From Cruorifilaria tuberocauda (taxonomy: Eukaryota; Nematoda; Chromadorea; Rhabditida; Onchocercidae), in contig JABVXU010000097.1 of the NCBI GenBank assembly GCA_013365365.1, positions 1 to 64,000 on the forward strand: a stretch of DNA of 64,000 nucleotides. The letters are read 5' to 3'. The translations under genes and the position numbers were made by a program. Within the stretch, counting starts at the first letter, position 1, and each line of letters starts with the position of its first letter. Shown here one piece after another: positions 52,241 to 64,000 of this stretch. The notes beneath the pieces were generated by a model. It did not search any database and was not told where the DNA came from. It was given only the letters and a program-made list of their open reading frames with translations.

Positions 52241-54717
52241 TACTAAAAACTTTTACCATGATCATAGCAAAATTGTGTCATCATTACAGGAACTGCGACT
52301 TAAAGCATGCAGTCAAATTGTGTAAAATTCGATAAGAACTCGCAGCTTTAACGCATTGTGAAAAATAAGCGAAAGCAAGCAAATAAATCTACCCAATTCA
52401 TCAATTAAACATAATTGTGTTCAAATTTGAAGGGACTATTAGCGCTACCACCGCCAAACTGTGAATGCTATTTTTGGCATAGCAATCACTGTCAAACAAT
52501 GATGCCATATTTGCTTCTCATCAGATCGGGCTCTCAGTAATCCTTTCATCCACGTAGCACATTCTCATTTCTCGATACACTGCTAGCTTATAACACGTTG
52601 CTATTTCCCACTCCGTAATGCTTAACCTCGAGATATTCCCACAGACAGAACATCCAATGACGTACACCACCGATACGCATACCGTTGCTCCTCCTGTTTT
52701 CTACCGCTTATTATACAGCACCAACATGCAAATTTCTTGGACAATTGATAAGATGACGTCTTATTTAGATGTTAAGCATTAAAACAAAATGTTAAATAAA
52801 AGAAAAAATGTTAGTCATTTCGCTCAAATTTCTCTTAGTTTTATTTTGATGTAAGGAATTTGCATAGACTGATCACAGTTCATTTTAATTCTCGAACTAC
52901 TACTGCATATCTACCTTATCTGATAATCTCTGTAAATTACTCAAATCTCCGAAATTCTAATAAATCCAAACAAATATCAGTAATCTAGTAAAAATGATTT
53001 GAACATGTAGAACTTATTAAAATTATTACTTTCAATGAAAATGCTACCAAGATACAATGTATTACTATAATATTTTAATCATGTCAAAGATCACTCGATA
53101 TTGCATTCTGATAAATTTAAATAGATTATCAGCCTAAAAGTTAATCAGGAACGAAAAATCTCATGTAATATATTGTTTACGAGTACAATACTTATTTCAT
53201 GGTCAATTATTGATTAACTCAATTTATATCAGTTAAGCAAGATCTAAAAGGTCTCCAATGGTGTTTTAAGAAATTTTAAATTCTTCCATTTCAACTAATT
53301 TTTCAGGAATTAAAATTAAAGATTTCAAGGTCAAGATCCCAAGGCTTTTCGAATTTCTATTAAATAAATGTCAAATCAGTCAGTTAATCAAATCTAATCA
53401 AGTTCCATGATCGTATTTGATTATTGAATCTCATGATGCAAAAATTACAACTAGTGATCTATTTTAAATATCTCCACATGCGTTATTTCCGAATTTGCTT
53501 TTTTCCTGAATTCAAGAACATTTGCAGTGAGAATTTGCGCCATTAGTATTGACTAGCAATGAAAATTCAACTGAGTTATCCAATCTATCAGTTTTCCTTT
53601 CATCTCCGTGTATGTAGTAATAGCAGTGTCGTAAAGTGTCCTTGGATTTTGGGATTTGATTCAGAGACAAATTATTTCTGAGGTATGAAATTGTTAGAAT
53701 CCAAGTTTTTATTGTTTAAATTTGACTTTGATTGGACTCCAACAATCGTAATACAGTTAGATGGAAGTTGAGTTCTGTTTGTGATAAAAATCGATCTGAA
53801 ACTTTATTCGTAGAAGAAATGATCACGGCAACTAGTCCGGAAGCGTCATTATTGCTGAATTGTGAAATGTGACTTGTTTTGTCACTTATGCTTAATAATT
53901 TGATACAACAGCAATCAGGGTATATATAGCGTAAAACCTGTTGGGTCTCATGATATCTTATCTAATGAGCTGTCGAGAAGGGTAAACAAAGCGTACTTGT
54001 GATAAAGTTTGCATGGTTAACTAATAAGATAAGAAGGATAACATAATCTTAACTAATAAGCCATAAAGAGAATAATAAATAAGACGTAAATGAGGTTACA
54101 AGATAGAAATTCATATCATCAGAGACGAAAGTGAATTGGAATAAAGATTGCTGTCAGAAGAAATGAAAATATCCGTTGTAGGGGTGCTAAGCATCAAGGA
54201 TTTAAGTTAGAAGAATTTACGTACGAATTGAAAATGGATAAATAAATAGTAAAACAGAATAAATTTTATTAATCAGTTTCATAATGAGAATGTGTTAACT
54301 ACAATTCCTTTCATTTATAATAAATGATGAGTCCTTGTAAAAATTTTTAAGAAAAGGAGGATTTGTTATTTTAATTATTTGTTTTAGTTACATGATAAAT
54401 ATTGTAATTTGATAGTTTTTAGAAGTTTCCAAATTTCGGATTTTCCGACAAACGGTGATAGCTTTGCTTTCGAACGGTAATTTCTTTTTAATCTTGCGTT
54501 GCAAGTTTTAATTTATCAGCTTATCTCATTCTCATCACTTTTTACTCTTCCATTTCCTCAACTCGCCGCGGATGAAATTTTGCACAGATTTGCATGATAC
54601 TAACATTGAGGACTCCCCGATCGAAATGTGATCAAGTTCAAATATTCGATGTTTTAATCTAAAAATTTGGCAGTTTTCTTCAGTGTCAGGTATGCTATCT
54701 CAAATTGTAGACCATTT
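52241..54717. other. Intergenic region upstream of the membrane-protein gene
   Basis: No exon chain was found. A less AT-rich patch at 52440-52720 directly upstream of the gene may be its promoter or leader. A short minus-strand frame there (start near 52496) cannot be joined in frame to the first called exon. The rest is AT-rich and featureless, and its right end should hold the 3' UTR of the MBL-fold gene. Confidence 0.45.
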
Positions 54718-57700
54718 TCAAAACGAAAACAGTTTTGTCGAATGGTTGATTGTAAAGGCGTGCCAGTGACCTCTTGCTCGGTATACGTTTGAATGCAGCA
54801 ACTTAACAATACTTCCATTAAATATATCAGGACGTTCTTGATGAATTACTAATCTGAAAATGAATTACAATTTGCATGCATATTCCATTCACTGCAGTTA
54901 TCGCTGCAATAACTCATGCCATATTCTGTATCGCTGCAGATCAATAAATCAAAAATTTCGAATGAAACAATTTCATCGGCCCTTTGCAATCTAATATTTA
55001 AACTTTCAGTTAAAGTAAAATCGATTTTGCTCAAAAACTTCGAGTTGAATCAATGAAATGTAACACCGTACCCCTTCAACAGTTGTCGAATCCTGGATTA
55101 AAATGACTAAAACTGCCTTTTACTATAACAAATTTTTTGCAAAACAAAGATTATATGAGATGGCGACGTAATGAAGGGAATGAATCATACTTGCGCAAAT
55201 ATATAACGAAAATATAAGAGTGCCTAATTCCATTTGATTTGCCAAACTAACAAATTAAATTTAATAGATTTGGAAGAAGCTTTCTCTTCAACAATTAAAT
55301 TCCGGAATTAAAATTTCTTATTTGAAAATTTCTGATTTCTAAACATGATCCTGCTAATTCAGCCGGTAAATGATGTTCTGCACAGAAGCAATTATAATCT
55401 TATTCTTATAGTTCTCATAGTCGGAACGTGCCAAAGGTACGTGAGGTTACAGGTGACACAGAGGATACAAAAATAATAAATTATTAGATGATAAAGTCGT
55501 TGATTTTATACGAAAAATCATCTGATCGTTCGTTTTGATCAAATTAACAATTTGCGAAAGAAGTGATAAACGAATTCAAAGATGAAGAAATGAGTTTCTA
55601 AAGGTTTTTTTCACGAATAAATATAACTTTGATGAGCTCTACTTTAAAATTTCAGGATTCCACAATAAGTTATGTGCAGGAGCATTGTTTTTGGGGAGGA
55701 CTGAATTGAATTGAACCCTTAAACTGATTAAAGATTAATAGGCATGCTACATCAGCAATAGTCCCCAAGAGATTTCACCTTTCATTTACCCATCTGAAAC
55801 TGCTCATTTTTTGAATCACTGAGGTTAAAAAGTATTCTTAGCTACATGATTAATTTGTATAAATTATAAAAAACTTTAAAAAGCATCAAACAAAAGGATT
55901 TCGAATGGATAGCCTTTTTTCTTATTTCTTTTCGGTTTTGCTGATTACATCTTATCGAATTTCTTCCTCTGTGCTAACAATCGTGTACAACCCGCTCGTT
56001 GTCTAAATTGATTTATTTCAATTTCAGAAATTAATATTTATCTAAAATATTGCGAATTTTTTTAAATAAGAAGCATGACTATTTAGTCATGCATTATTTA
56101 ATAAAATGACTATTTAGTCTTTTAGATAGATTTCAAGAAAATGAATAGTAATTAAAGGAATACGTTGGTTTGCTGGAAATTGGAAAAAGAAATTCTTGTA
56201 GCAATTTTTAAACTGTGACATTTTTCAGCAGAAATAAGATAAATCTAAGAAAAAGATCATTTTTGATTTCTTCGACAAGAAGAATTTGGATAGAAATAAT
56301 ACCTATATAGCGGTAACACTCGGAATGGATGTCCATGACCGGGAATGATCCAGTCTGCTAAACATATGATCAAATTCGAATTTTGCCTTCGGATCAGTGG
56401 ATCCCAAACACTTCCATCGATATTTTCACTTGAATCTGTCTGCAGTAGCTTTTTATATTAATTTTATATTATTTTAATTAATTATTTCAATGGCGTTGGA
56501 ATAATTGTGCGTGCATGTCTTCAAACTTCCTGATCAAAAATGATCATCATTTCTAAAGTAAAAAGGATGAAAAGATTTTACTCTCGACACCTTGAATTTT
56601 TTTGGAATAATTAATTTCAGCTCATTATTCATACACTGTCGTACAATTGAGGTAATTTGATACTTATACTAATAACTAGCCATTCAATATTAGTTCATTG
56701 TTCAATTTTCAAAGTATAACTTCTGATAATCACAATATGAATGGTCAGAACTAAGTAAAAAATGGTTTGGGAGAGCTAGATTGATACAATTCTGATTAAG
56801 AAGGCGCACAATTACTAAGAAAGTTAAGGCACATTTTTTTTTAAATCCTATAAGATTGCTTCGCAGTTCTAACAAAGAGCTAACCCTATTGAACACGTAA
56901 TCTTCTGTTGGTATCAAATCGCCAACAACAGCTATTGTTCCATATCCTTCCACATTGTAGACCAGTACACTAAGACTTTGTTGCGTAGGGCCAGGAGTTT
57001 TCCATACTTCTACATTTTCTGTTAGCTTCCGGTAAGGCCTCTAAAATGAAAAGAACTGGAATATCGAGAGGTCATCCAATCACCTCGATATTTCTTCAAG
57101 TACTAAATACTTTTAAATGCATTGAATTGCATCTTACGTGAAAGAACAGAAAACATTGAAAAACTCTTCAGTTTTATATCAGTTTATGGTTTGATATTTT
57201 ATTTAGAATATTTCTGTGAAAATTTTTTTCTAACGAAATTTTCTTTTCTTGCTTTGAATTTTCATCTTAAATTTAACTGAAAGAAAGAACAAAACAAACA
57301 TCCTTAAGTTCGCTGACAGTAGCATATTGCTCCATAAATTCCATTGTATGAAAAAGCGTTGGCTTCATTGGGAAAAGGTTAAGATTACCCGTGTGACTCG
57401 GATGTCCACTTGTTATTACAATTACTTCAATTTCATCCATAGAAATCATTTCTTTCGAAAGACCTGGATTTTGAAAGCAAATTATTGCTTTGTCAAATAT
57501 CGCAAATGAGATTCAGTAGTTTTCAATTTCAGGTGATAAATCTTACCCACATAAACGGTATGTACAACATTCGTAATGAAATGGTTAACTACATTAGTTT
57601 TTTTTTACTTCGAAATGCAAAACTTCTCTATGTCTTTGAATTTACTGAAAAGTTTCATCACAAGTAAAATTAACTTCTCCAATAACATTAAGAAAAGGTA

Positions 57701-60700
57701 TGCGAAGTTGCGATTTGAGTGGGCGATTGCAGCAAAGACAATTTTTTTAATTTCTAATCTCAATTTTCAGTAACTGAAAGATATTTCATTGAATTGATAA
57801 AATAATAGATAGTTATCTTCTACTATTTATCGTTCTATAAGTTTATTCAGCGATAAATTGGGGAAATTTGCTAACGAGTCATTTATTAATTTTCACTTAA
57901 TTTGTTTGTTAATTAATATTTTTCAAGTACTAAGCAAGCAAAGGAAACAAGTTGAAAAATATATTCAATTCATTTTAAAAATTATAATTTGATTCTTCTC
58001 TTGCACTTTCTTTTGCTGCTTGGAAAATAATATGGCACATTTCATTAATAAGTGACAGAGCAGTCGGATATTCCTTATTTTTCGTATTGTGTCAGTAAAT
58101 TTCGTATAGATGAATTTATTATGCAAGTTAATAAGAAGGCGCACAACATGAAGAATGTAAAATGTTACGTAAATTTCTGAATAAAGAAAATAAAATGTTT
58201 AGTTTTTCGTTGTTCAGAAATCAAAGACTATGAAAAGTTCAGAATTTGAACAGCTTCTTCGGTTTGAAAAATCAAATTACGCAATAAAGTTAATTGGATG
58301 CTTAGGACCTCGTCATTCAATGTATTGTTAGCAAGAGAATATAAACGTAAATTTAATGAGTTTATGGGTCGGTATAGCATCTTCATAAAAGTTCTGAGAT
58401 CATGCTTTTAACTGAAAATATTTGAAAATTATGCGGAAACTAAATATATCGAATTGATCCACAAATATAAAAAGATTGGATAAAGTTTTCAATCTAAACT
58501 GAATAAAAGGTATAGTTGTTCGGTCTTGAACAACTTTATCTCATAGACTTTCACTTTACAAATAGTGTCATAAAATTGTTGTGGAACAGTTTGCTAGGTT
58601 AGATGTTAGTTAATCTATGACTTAATCTATGATTGCTAAATTAGCAAATCTATAAATATCCCAAAATAAACGGGAATCTTTTTCTTCTCTCTTACATTTT
58701 AAATAACTAGAATTCCATTTCAATTCTTTTCTGATTTCGATGAAGTACTTCTGCATTTCTTTTCTTAGAGATTCGTCAAATGAAATGTAATTATTATGCC
58801 ATTGAAATTTCTGTTGCACGAAATTATTTGGACACATGAAGCTGGTTTTCTTCAATTTTCAACAAATTCGAACGTAAAAATATGTGAAAATATGACTTTT
58901 AAGCTTTAGCTATGAGTTCTTCAAAAGCATTATCTATCATTGAGGACTCTTAAGTTAAAGTTTACCCGTTGAGTTAATCACTTGAGTACGGTGACGTCTA
59001 ATTTCAGCAAAAGAGAGAAAACAATTTGAAGCTCAAAAATTCAAAAAATTTATAAATACCTTGCAGAAGCGATTCAGTGTCTGCAGCAGATCCAGTATCT
59101 ACTAATATTCTATAACCCTGGTCTTTAATAAGTGCAATTGTCCCAACAATGAGTATTTGCTTGTCTGTCAATCTTTTAAAATTGCCAACTTGAATCAAAG
59201 ATATGGATGTTGAATGGTCGGCAGGTATTGAGAGAGTTGAGGATGGTAATTCAGATGTGATCTCGTGTGGAATTTCTCGTTCGGATGTCAGACTGAAAAA
59301 GTAATCTTTTTCAAATCGATAGAAAAATCTGATAAAATGTATAACTTTAATAATATCTGAATTTGAATGTCTAGAATTATTTGACTGTATACTGAGACAT
59401 CATGGAAGTTTTGTAGTCTATACGTATAAATACTTTTATAATTCATTATTTGTTTAGGATACAAGAAACGATAATTTTTATGATCGTACTGTTGCGATTG
59501 AATTTTTCTTGTAAACAGAACTCAATTCAAGATTCTTCAACTCCCATAGCTTCTAAGCAATTTTAAAATTTGTTAAATAATATCACTTATCGAATTATCA
59601 GTAAATGATTCATACAATGATCTGACAAGACTACTAATGTTTGATAAAGAATTAAAAATCATCACATTAGCTTTAAATAAAAATGAGATTAAAACAAATT
59701 TCCAAAATCATTTGATAAATATTATAATTTATATATGAAAATCAATTTTAGTTTTATTCGTAAATCTGAACTTTTAAAAATCTAAAAAGCAGAAGTTAAT
59801 CTCATGTTGATAACTAATAACGACTCTACAAATCAACCGCATGGTTGAAAAGCGACGTTATTTATTGCAGTTCTTATTGATCCTCCATATCATCGATTTT
59901 CTTCTATCCCATTTGCAGATGCTTCAACTTATATTATTAATGAAGATAAAGAGGAGATCGTTAAATTTTTTGGAATTTGGAGTAAATTCATTCATTATCC
60001 AAATACTGCGTTATTGCTCAACTTTCTCTTTTGCACGTCATAAATGATAATATGTTTTAGTCAAACGGTCAATTTCTCACTTTCTAAGTTTTTTTAATTA
60101 GCCAATGATTTCATATTAAATAAATATATTCTAGAGTGTTAAAAATGCTTGAAAATTATCGATGTTATAAATTATATATGATATAGCAGTGATGGAACTC
60201 AGTATTACGAGAATTTTTTCTCAAAATATTTTCAGTCACTATCAATTGGCCGTTCTTAATTCTTTGAATGCGAATATTTATACGTTGACAAAGTAATTTA
60301 AGACTAAATTGATTAATTACAGTTATCTAAAATAAAGTGAAGAAGAGTTTTTTAGCCTTGAGGTTATTTGTAAATATAAAGGAGGTTTTATTAATGACAA
60401 GCCAAACTTATTAATTAATAGTAATGAAAATCTTCAAATTTTCGAACATTTATATTTATCTTTAAATAATATAATAAACTTACGCGAATTCGCTAGTAGT
60501 GCTAATATATCTTCCAGCTGAGATCTCTTTGCTATCGGTATCTAGAGTAGATCCTGTTGCTGCTAATTCATGACTTTTAGACATCAGTGATGTAGGCGCA
60601 GTTATCGTCCTAGAAGTCACAAGGCTATACACAGTTCTAACTAAGGAAAAAAAGCTTTAATCAAAATTTCAACTGGCACCTTTTAGAAAGAGAAATGGCA

Positions 60701-62828
60701 ATTTAACTAATCGATTTCTAAATTTACTGCAAATGGCATATTTGAAAAAGAACTGTATGTGAAGAAATGAATATTAACATATATGTCTAAACAGCATAGA
60801 TCATTGATTTTCATATATCAGTGGGTATACCTGTCTCTGATATACCAGGGAAATCGACGATTGGGAATTGTAGATAACCTGGTATGTTCGCGGATTCTGG
60901 TTTTTTCTTGTTTCGATGAAAATTTCGTTAAAAAAGGATTGTGAGTTGAATCTTAAATACAAAACTTGACACGAGGGATGGAACTTAAGTCATTACTAAA
61001 ACCAATTAAATTCGAATTGTTAAAAAACAACCAATAAACAGACAATAAATAGGACAAAACTTTTCAGATTAAAAATTCTTATAGTAATACTAACTTGTCG
61101 GTGATTTTACTCTCATGTTAATAATCGATTGATTACGCATGTCCTGACAGCATATTGATCTGCTAAGCACTAAGCTAAAATCACATATGAAACCAGCTGG
61201 ACATTCTCCAATTGTTGTTGATTTACAGTAACTGTATTCACCGGACAAAATCAATGGATCAGCATCGAAAGGACAAACTAAAAATAATCAATAATGAATT
61301 AATTAATTGCTAAACTATAGAAATACTCATCATTCCTACTACTGCTAAGAAATTGACAAGTGTAAGTTCCTCTAAAACATTTAATTAAATTGAAAATTAT
61401 TGCAAAACTTTAAAATCTACAATATCTTTATTATCTGAAATAATTCACATTTAAAAATACTTAATGGTTTGCGCGATTTTAATGAATGATTTAGATTTAT
61501 TTAATTTGATGATTTTGCATTAACATACTGGCCTAATCGATCGTGTTTAATCTAATAATTTCATTTCATAGTTAAACAAGCATTAATACATATTCAATCA
61601 TATCAAGCTTTTTTTGATTGCAACATTTACCCATAATTTTGAATGGAGCTGTCTGAATGCCATTTCAAATCACTGTTTTTCGTCTTTATTATTTCGCTGA
61701 TCTCTTATTAATGAAATAATATGTTAGTAATTTTTATTTATCAGATATTAAAAGAGTTAGCATATGTTTGGTTATAATTGAGTGAACTTTCAAAATTTCA
61801 GATACAACTTGGTGGTGAAGATTGGCTATTTAATATTCCATTTCTGTTCTCAAGTGACTATACAACATAAATTGAAGCACCCCTCTATTCACAATTATCA
61901 GTAAGTTATAGAACTAGATAAGGAGATGAACTGATGCCCTTGTAAAACAGTTAGTAATCGAAATGACTTAGTATTGAAACAGAATAAGGCTAGAACTACA
62001 TGTGCAGATTAAGCCTTCTTATTCAATATGTCACATTGCATTTGCTGGGACAAATTCAATAATTGAATAATTATGTTATCATATTTAATTAAGAACTAAA
62101 AAACCGATGGAAAACTAAATAGGATTTTTGTTTGGATGATTAGGTTTCAATTGAATTTCATTAATAAATCAAAGATTATTTGTACCTTCCCGGTCAGCAA
62201 CTTTAATTCCAGTACGTGAACTGGTAGGTAAATTGGTTGTTCCAGTAAATTGTGTTTCCAGAACTTTCGGTTGCGAGCCAAAACCAAGAATTTTGAGAAT
62301 AGTTGTAGCGATATCAGTATTTCTAGATATGTATGAGATTAAATCATCGGTTATAGGTTGCGGGAAAGAATTACGGTTTGCTTCAAGCCATTGACTTAAG
62401 CGTTCTGTTTTATCAGCTCTTGAATATTGACCATAGGCTAAAAATTATTGATCAAGATTTTCTTACTGAATAAAAACTTTCAAAAGAAATGAGTTTGCAT
62501 ATTTGAATCATAAATGAATCTCTATCTTTCTCCATCTGATTTCAGTTATGCAAAAATAAAACAAAATTACTATAGAAATTAAAGTCGTTAAAAGACGTAA
62601 AAATGATTTCTCCCTTTTTTGGAATTTTGTGATAAGTTAATCATATCATGAAATTCCACATTAATTTTCCATACAATAGAATTTTAAGTTTCAACGATTT
62701 TTACTGTTATTACTAGGATGAATAAAAGTTCAAGCTCAAAAAATGAAATATTTAATAAGAAAAAAATAACAACCTGATAACAAGAGAAAGGTTATAAGCA
62801 GAAAAAACACTGCTGAATAATAAAGCAT
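54718..62828 (-). CDS. Secreted metallo-beta-lactamase-fold protein (MBLAC1/SWIP-10-like) with WR1 module, metal site degenerate
   Basis: Nine exons give 490 codons: 62828-62774, 62437-62186, 61277-61095, 60640-60484, 59292-59060, 57463-57300, 57040-56885, 56439-56303 and 54853-54718. Residues 1-19 form a signal peptide (MLYYSAVFFLLITFLLLSG). Residues 104-146 form a six-cysteine module (C104, C120, C128, C134, C145, C146) of the lustrin/WR1 type found in nematode extracellular proteins. A Ser/Thr-rich linker follows to about 245. An MBLAC1-like hydrolase fold starts at VGNFKRLT, with RILVDTGSA and later WDPLIRRQ and IPGHGHPF. The family motif HxHxDH reads S312-G-H314-P-S316-H317, and the TPGHT histidine is P366. 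H314, H317, D389 and H435 remain. Both zinc sites are therefore incomplete and hydrolase activity is doubtful. The final exon after a 1.4-kb intron is the least certain. Confidence 0.88.
56073..56120. repeat. Small palindrome plus partial direct copy
   Basis: GCATGACTATTTAGTCATGC (56073-56092) has 9-bp complementary arms around TT, and ATGACTATTTAGTC recurs at 56106-56119. It lies in the last intron of the MBL-fold gene. Confidence 0.65.
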
Positions 62829-64000
62829 TTCGAATTGTAGTGTTAAAGTTTTAACTTGAATTTATTAAGAAAATCGAGAATGAGATACTGCTGGTAACTG
62901 TATTATTGCCGACGCAATTTCTTTCGTACTACTGCTCAATATAAATATACCAGTGGACAGTGGAACAATTTGTTTACCTACCTACTTTTACTACACTAAT
63001 GCTTTGCTAATGATTAATGATCTCCTGCTTCTCTTTAAGCACGAAATAAATTTTTATTTGAGAAATGAGCTTCAACAAAATGGGAAGAAAAAGGAAGTAA
63101 AAATTAGAGACGCAAAAGAATTTCCACAGTCATTTCTTTACGTGGTTAGAATTATAATTGAAAGGATAATTTTGATCATTATAGATATTTAAGCTCAAAT
63201 AAAACTCAGTAGCTCTCATTTTTCCATTTCTTCCTTTAATTGTTAGTTTTATTGTAATTTTTAAAAAGTTTTAAGCGATTCATCCAACTTTCTACAAAAC
63301 ATTTATTTCAACTGGTTTGCTTTTATGATTCAGTACTTCCTTCTTACTGTTTAAATTTGTCCACCGTTGGATTAATTCGAATGGTAAACGGTAAAAAGTT
63401 TGCCTGGTCATTCAATATATTACTTTTCCCAAATGAAATAATTGTTAAATTAAGTCCAAACTAATACGCAGTTCTTCCACACAACCAGTTCTTCGTTCTA
63501 AAATTTCAATCTTAGTTAGAAAGATCAATAAATAAGAAGGGCATGATAGTATCAAAGTTAAATGACTTTTGAAATCGAAGAATTCTTGACATGAAAAACG
63601 ACTCTTTTTATAAACATTCCATTCTGGCTAAGTCATATACCAATGCTTAGATTGCTTATTCTATAAGATCAAAACAAATACCTCAATAACAAATAGCGAA
63701 ATTAGCTGGAATCAAATCGCTTTTTAATTAGTCTTCATTCATTTGAAACACACTTCAAATACTACACAGTGAAATTCAGCCTTCTGCAAAGTTGAAAAGT
63801 TTCGCAGACTATTATTTTGTTATATTCCTTCAACTTTAAAAAGTGAGTGCGTAATAAAACAGTCTATAGTGTTTGGCAGACTTCTATGAAAATCATAAAT
63901 CAAATTTTGGTTATGCCAAGTTGCTCGTCATCTCTTCTCATTATCCTTTTTCATTTCTTAAATGTGCCGTTAAGACAAACGGAGCTCGGTGAAAATTTTC
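62829..64000. other. Upstream region of the MBL-fold gene, no gene seen
   Basis: No exon could be supported. The plus-strand frame at 62953-63192 is Ile/Leu-rich, has no splice context and shows no family resemblance. The promoter of the MBL-fold gene should lie here, but no motif stands out. Confidence 0.5.

Noticed and set aside
52410..52500. Short minus-strand frame beginning MASLFDSDCYAK upstream of the membrane-protein gene
   Set aside because: No donor joins it in frame to the exon starting near 52242; an in-frame TAA follows that acceptor.
54849..55034. Minus-strand 61-aa Cys/Ser-rich frame
   Set aside because: It runs into the TTTTCAG acceptor of the last MBL-gene exon and has no donor partner; it reads as intron.
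1..64000. CRISPR arrays, tRNA/rRNA genes and intact transposons
   Set aside because: No regularly spaced repeats, no convincing tRNA cloverleaf boxes and no transposase, integrase or reverse-transcriptase motifs were found by eye. A tRNAscan and a repeat-library search would be decisive.

Overview
The window looks like nuclear DNA of a nematode, most likely an AT-rich parasitic clade such as the filarial worms. It is very AT-rich. Its genes are split into short exons by introns of about 100 bases to several kilobases with GT...TTTCAG-like boundaries. Several starts lie just behind an acceptor-like TTTNAG, as in spliced-leader trans-splicing. The proteins read as animal families. Species is inference. 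No tRNA, rRNA, CRISPR array, prokaryotic operon or intact transposon was seen.

I assembled seven genes by joining exons across introns, requiring compatible phases and an open frame through every junction. On the plus strand there are two tandem TOM40-family genes (3662-5675 and 7446-10368, both 327 aa with the same intron plan, the second strongly diverged). They are followed by an SPRY/SOCS-box ubiquitin-ligase adaptor of the SPSB/GUSTAVUS type (14043-21396, 399 aa). On the minus strand there are a secreted M14A zinc procarboxypeptidase (27500-23418, 430 aa), the beta subunit of the Ral GTPase-activating complex (48382-31997, 34 exons, about 1577 aa), an unrecognised single-pass membrane protein (52240-49988, 268 aa) and a secreted metallo-beta-lactamase-fold protein with an N-terminal cysteine-rich WR1-type module (62828-54718, 490 aa).

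The layout is simple. Genes left of about 21.4 kb read rightward and genes right of 23.4 kb read leftward, so the two groups converge on a gene-free stretch. Most space is intron or intergenic AT-rich sequence. The genes have unrelated jobs: mitochondrial protein import, protein turnover, extracellular peptide digestion and small-GTPase control. The unknown membrane protein lies 1.6 kb upstream of the RalGAP beta gene on the same strand and could share a polycistronic transcript, but that is untested.

The most unusual items are the diverged TOM40 twin, the MBL-fold protein that has lost three metal-binding residues (a probable pseudoenzyme), the uncharacterised membrane protein, a furin-type RXRR site in the carboxypeptidase, and a near-perfect 24-bp hairpin inside a RalGAP beta intron. 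I found no convincing wholly new multi-gene system.
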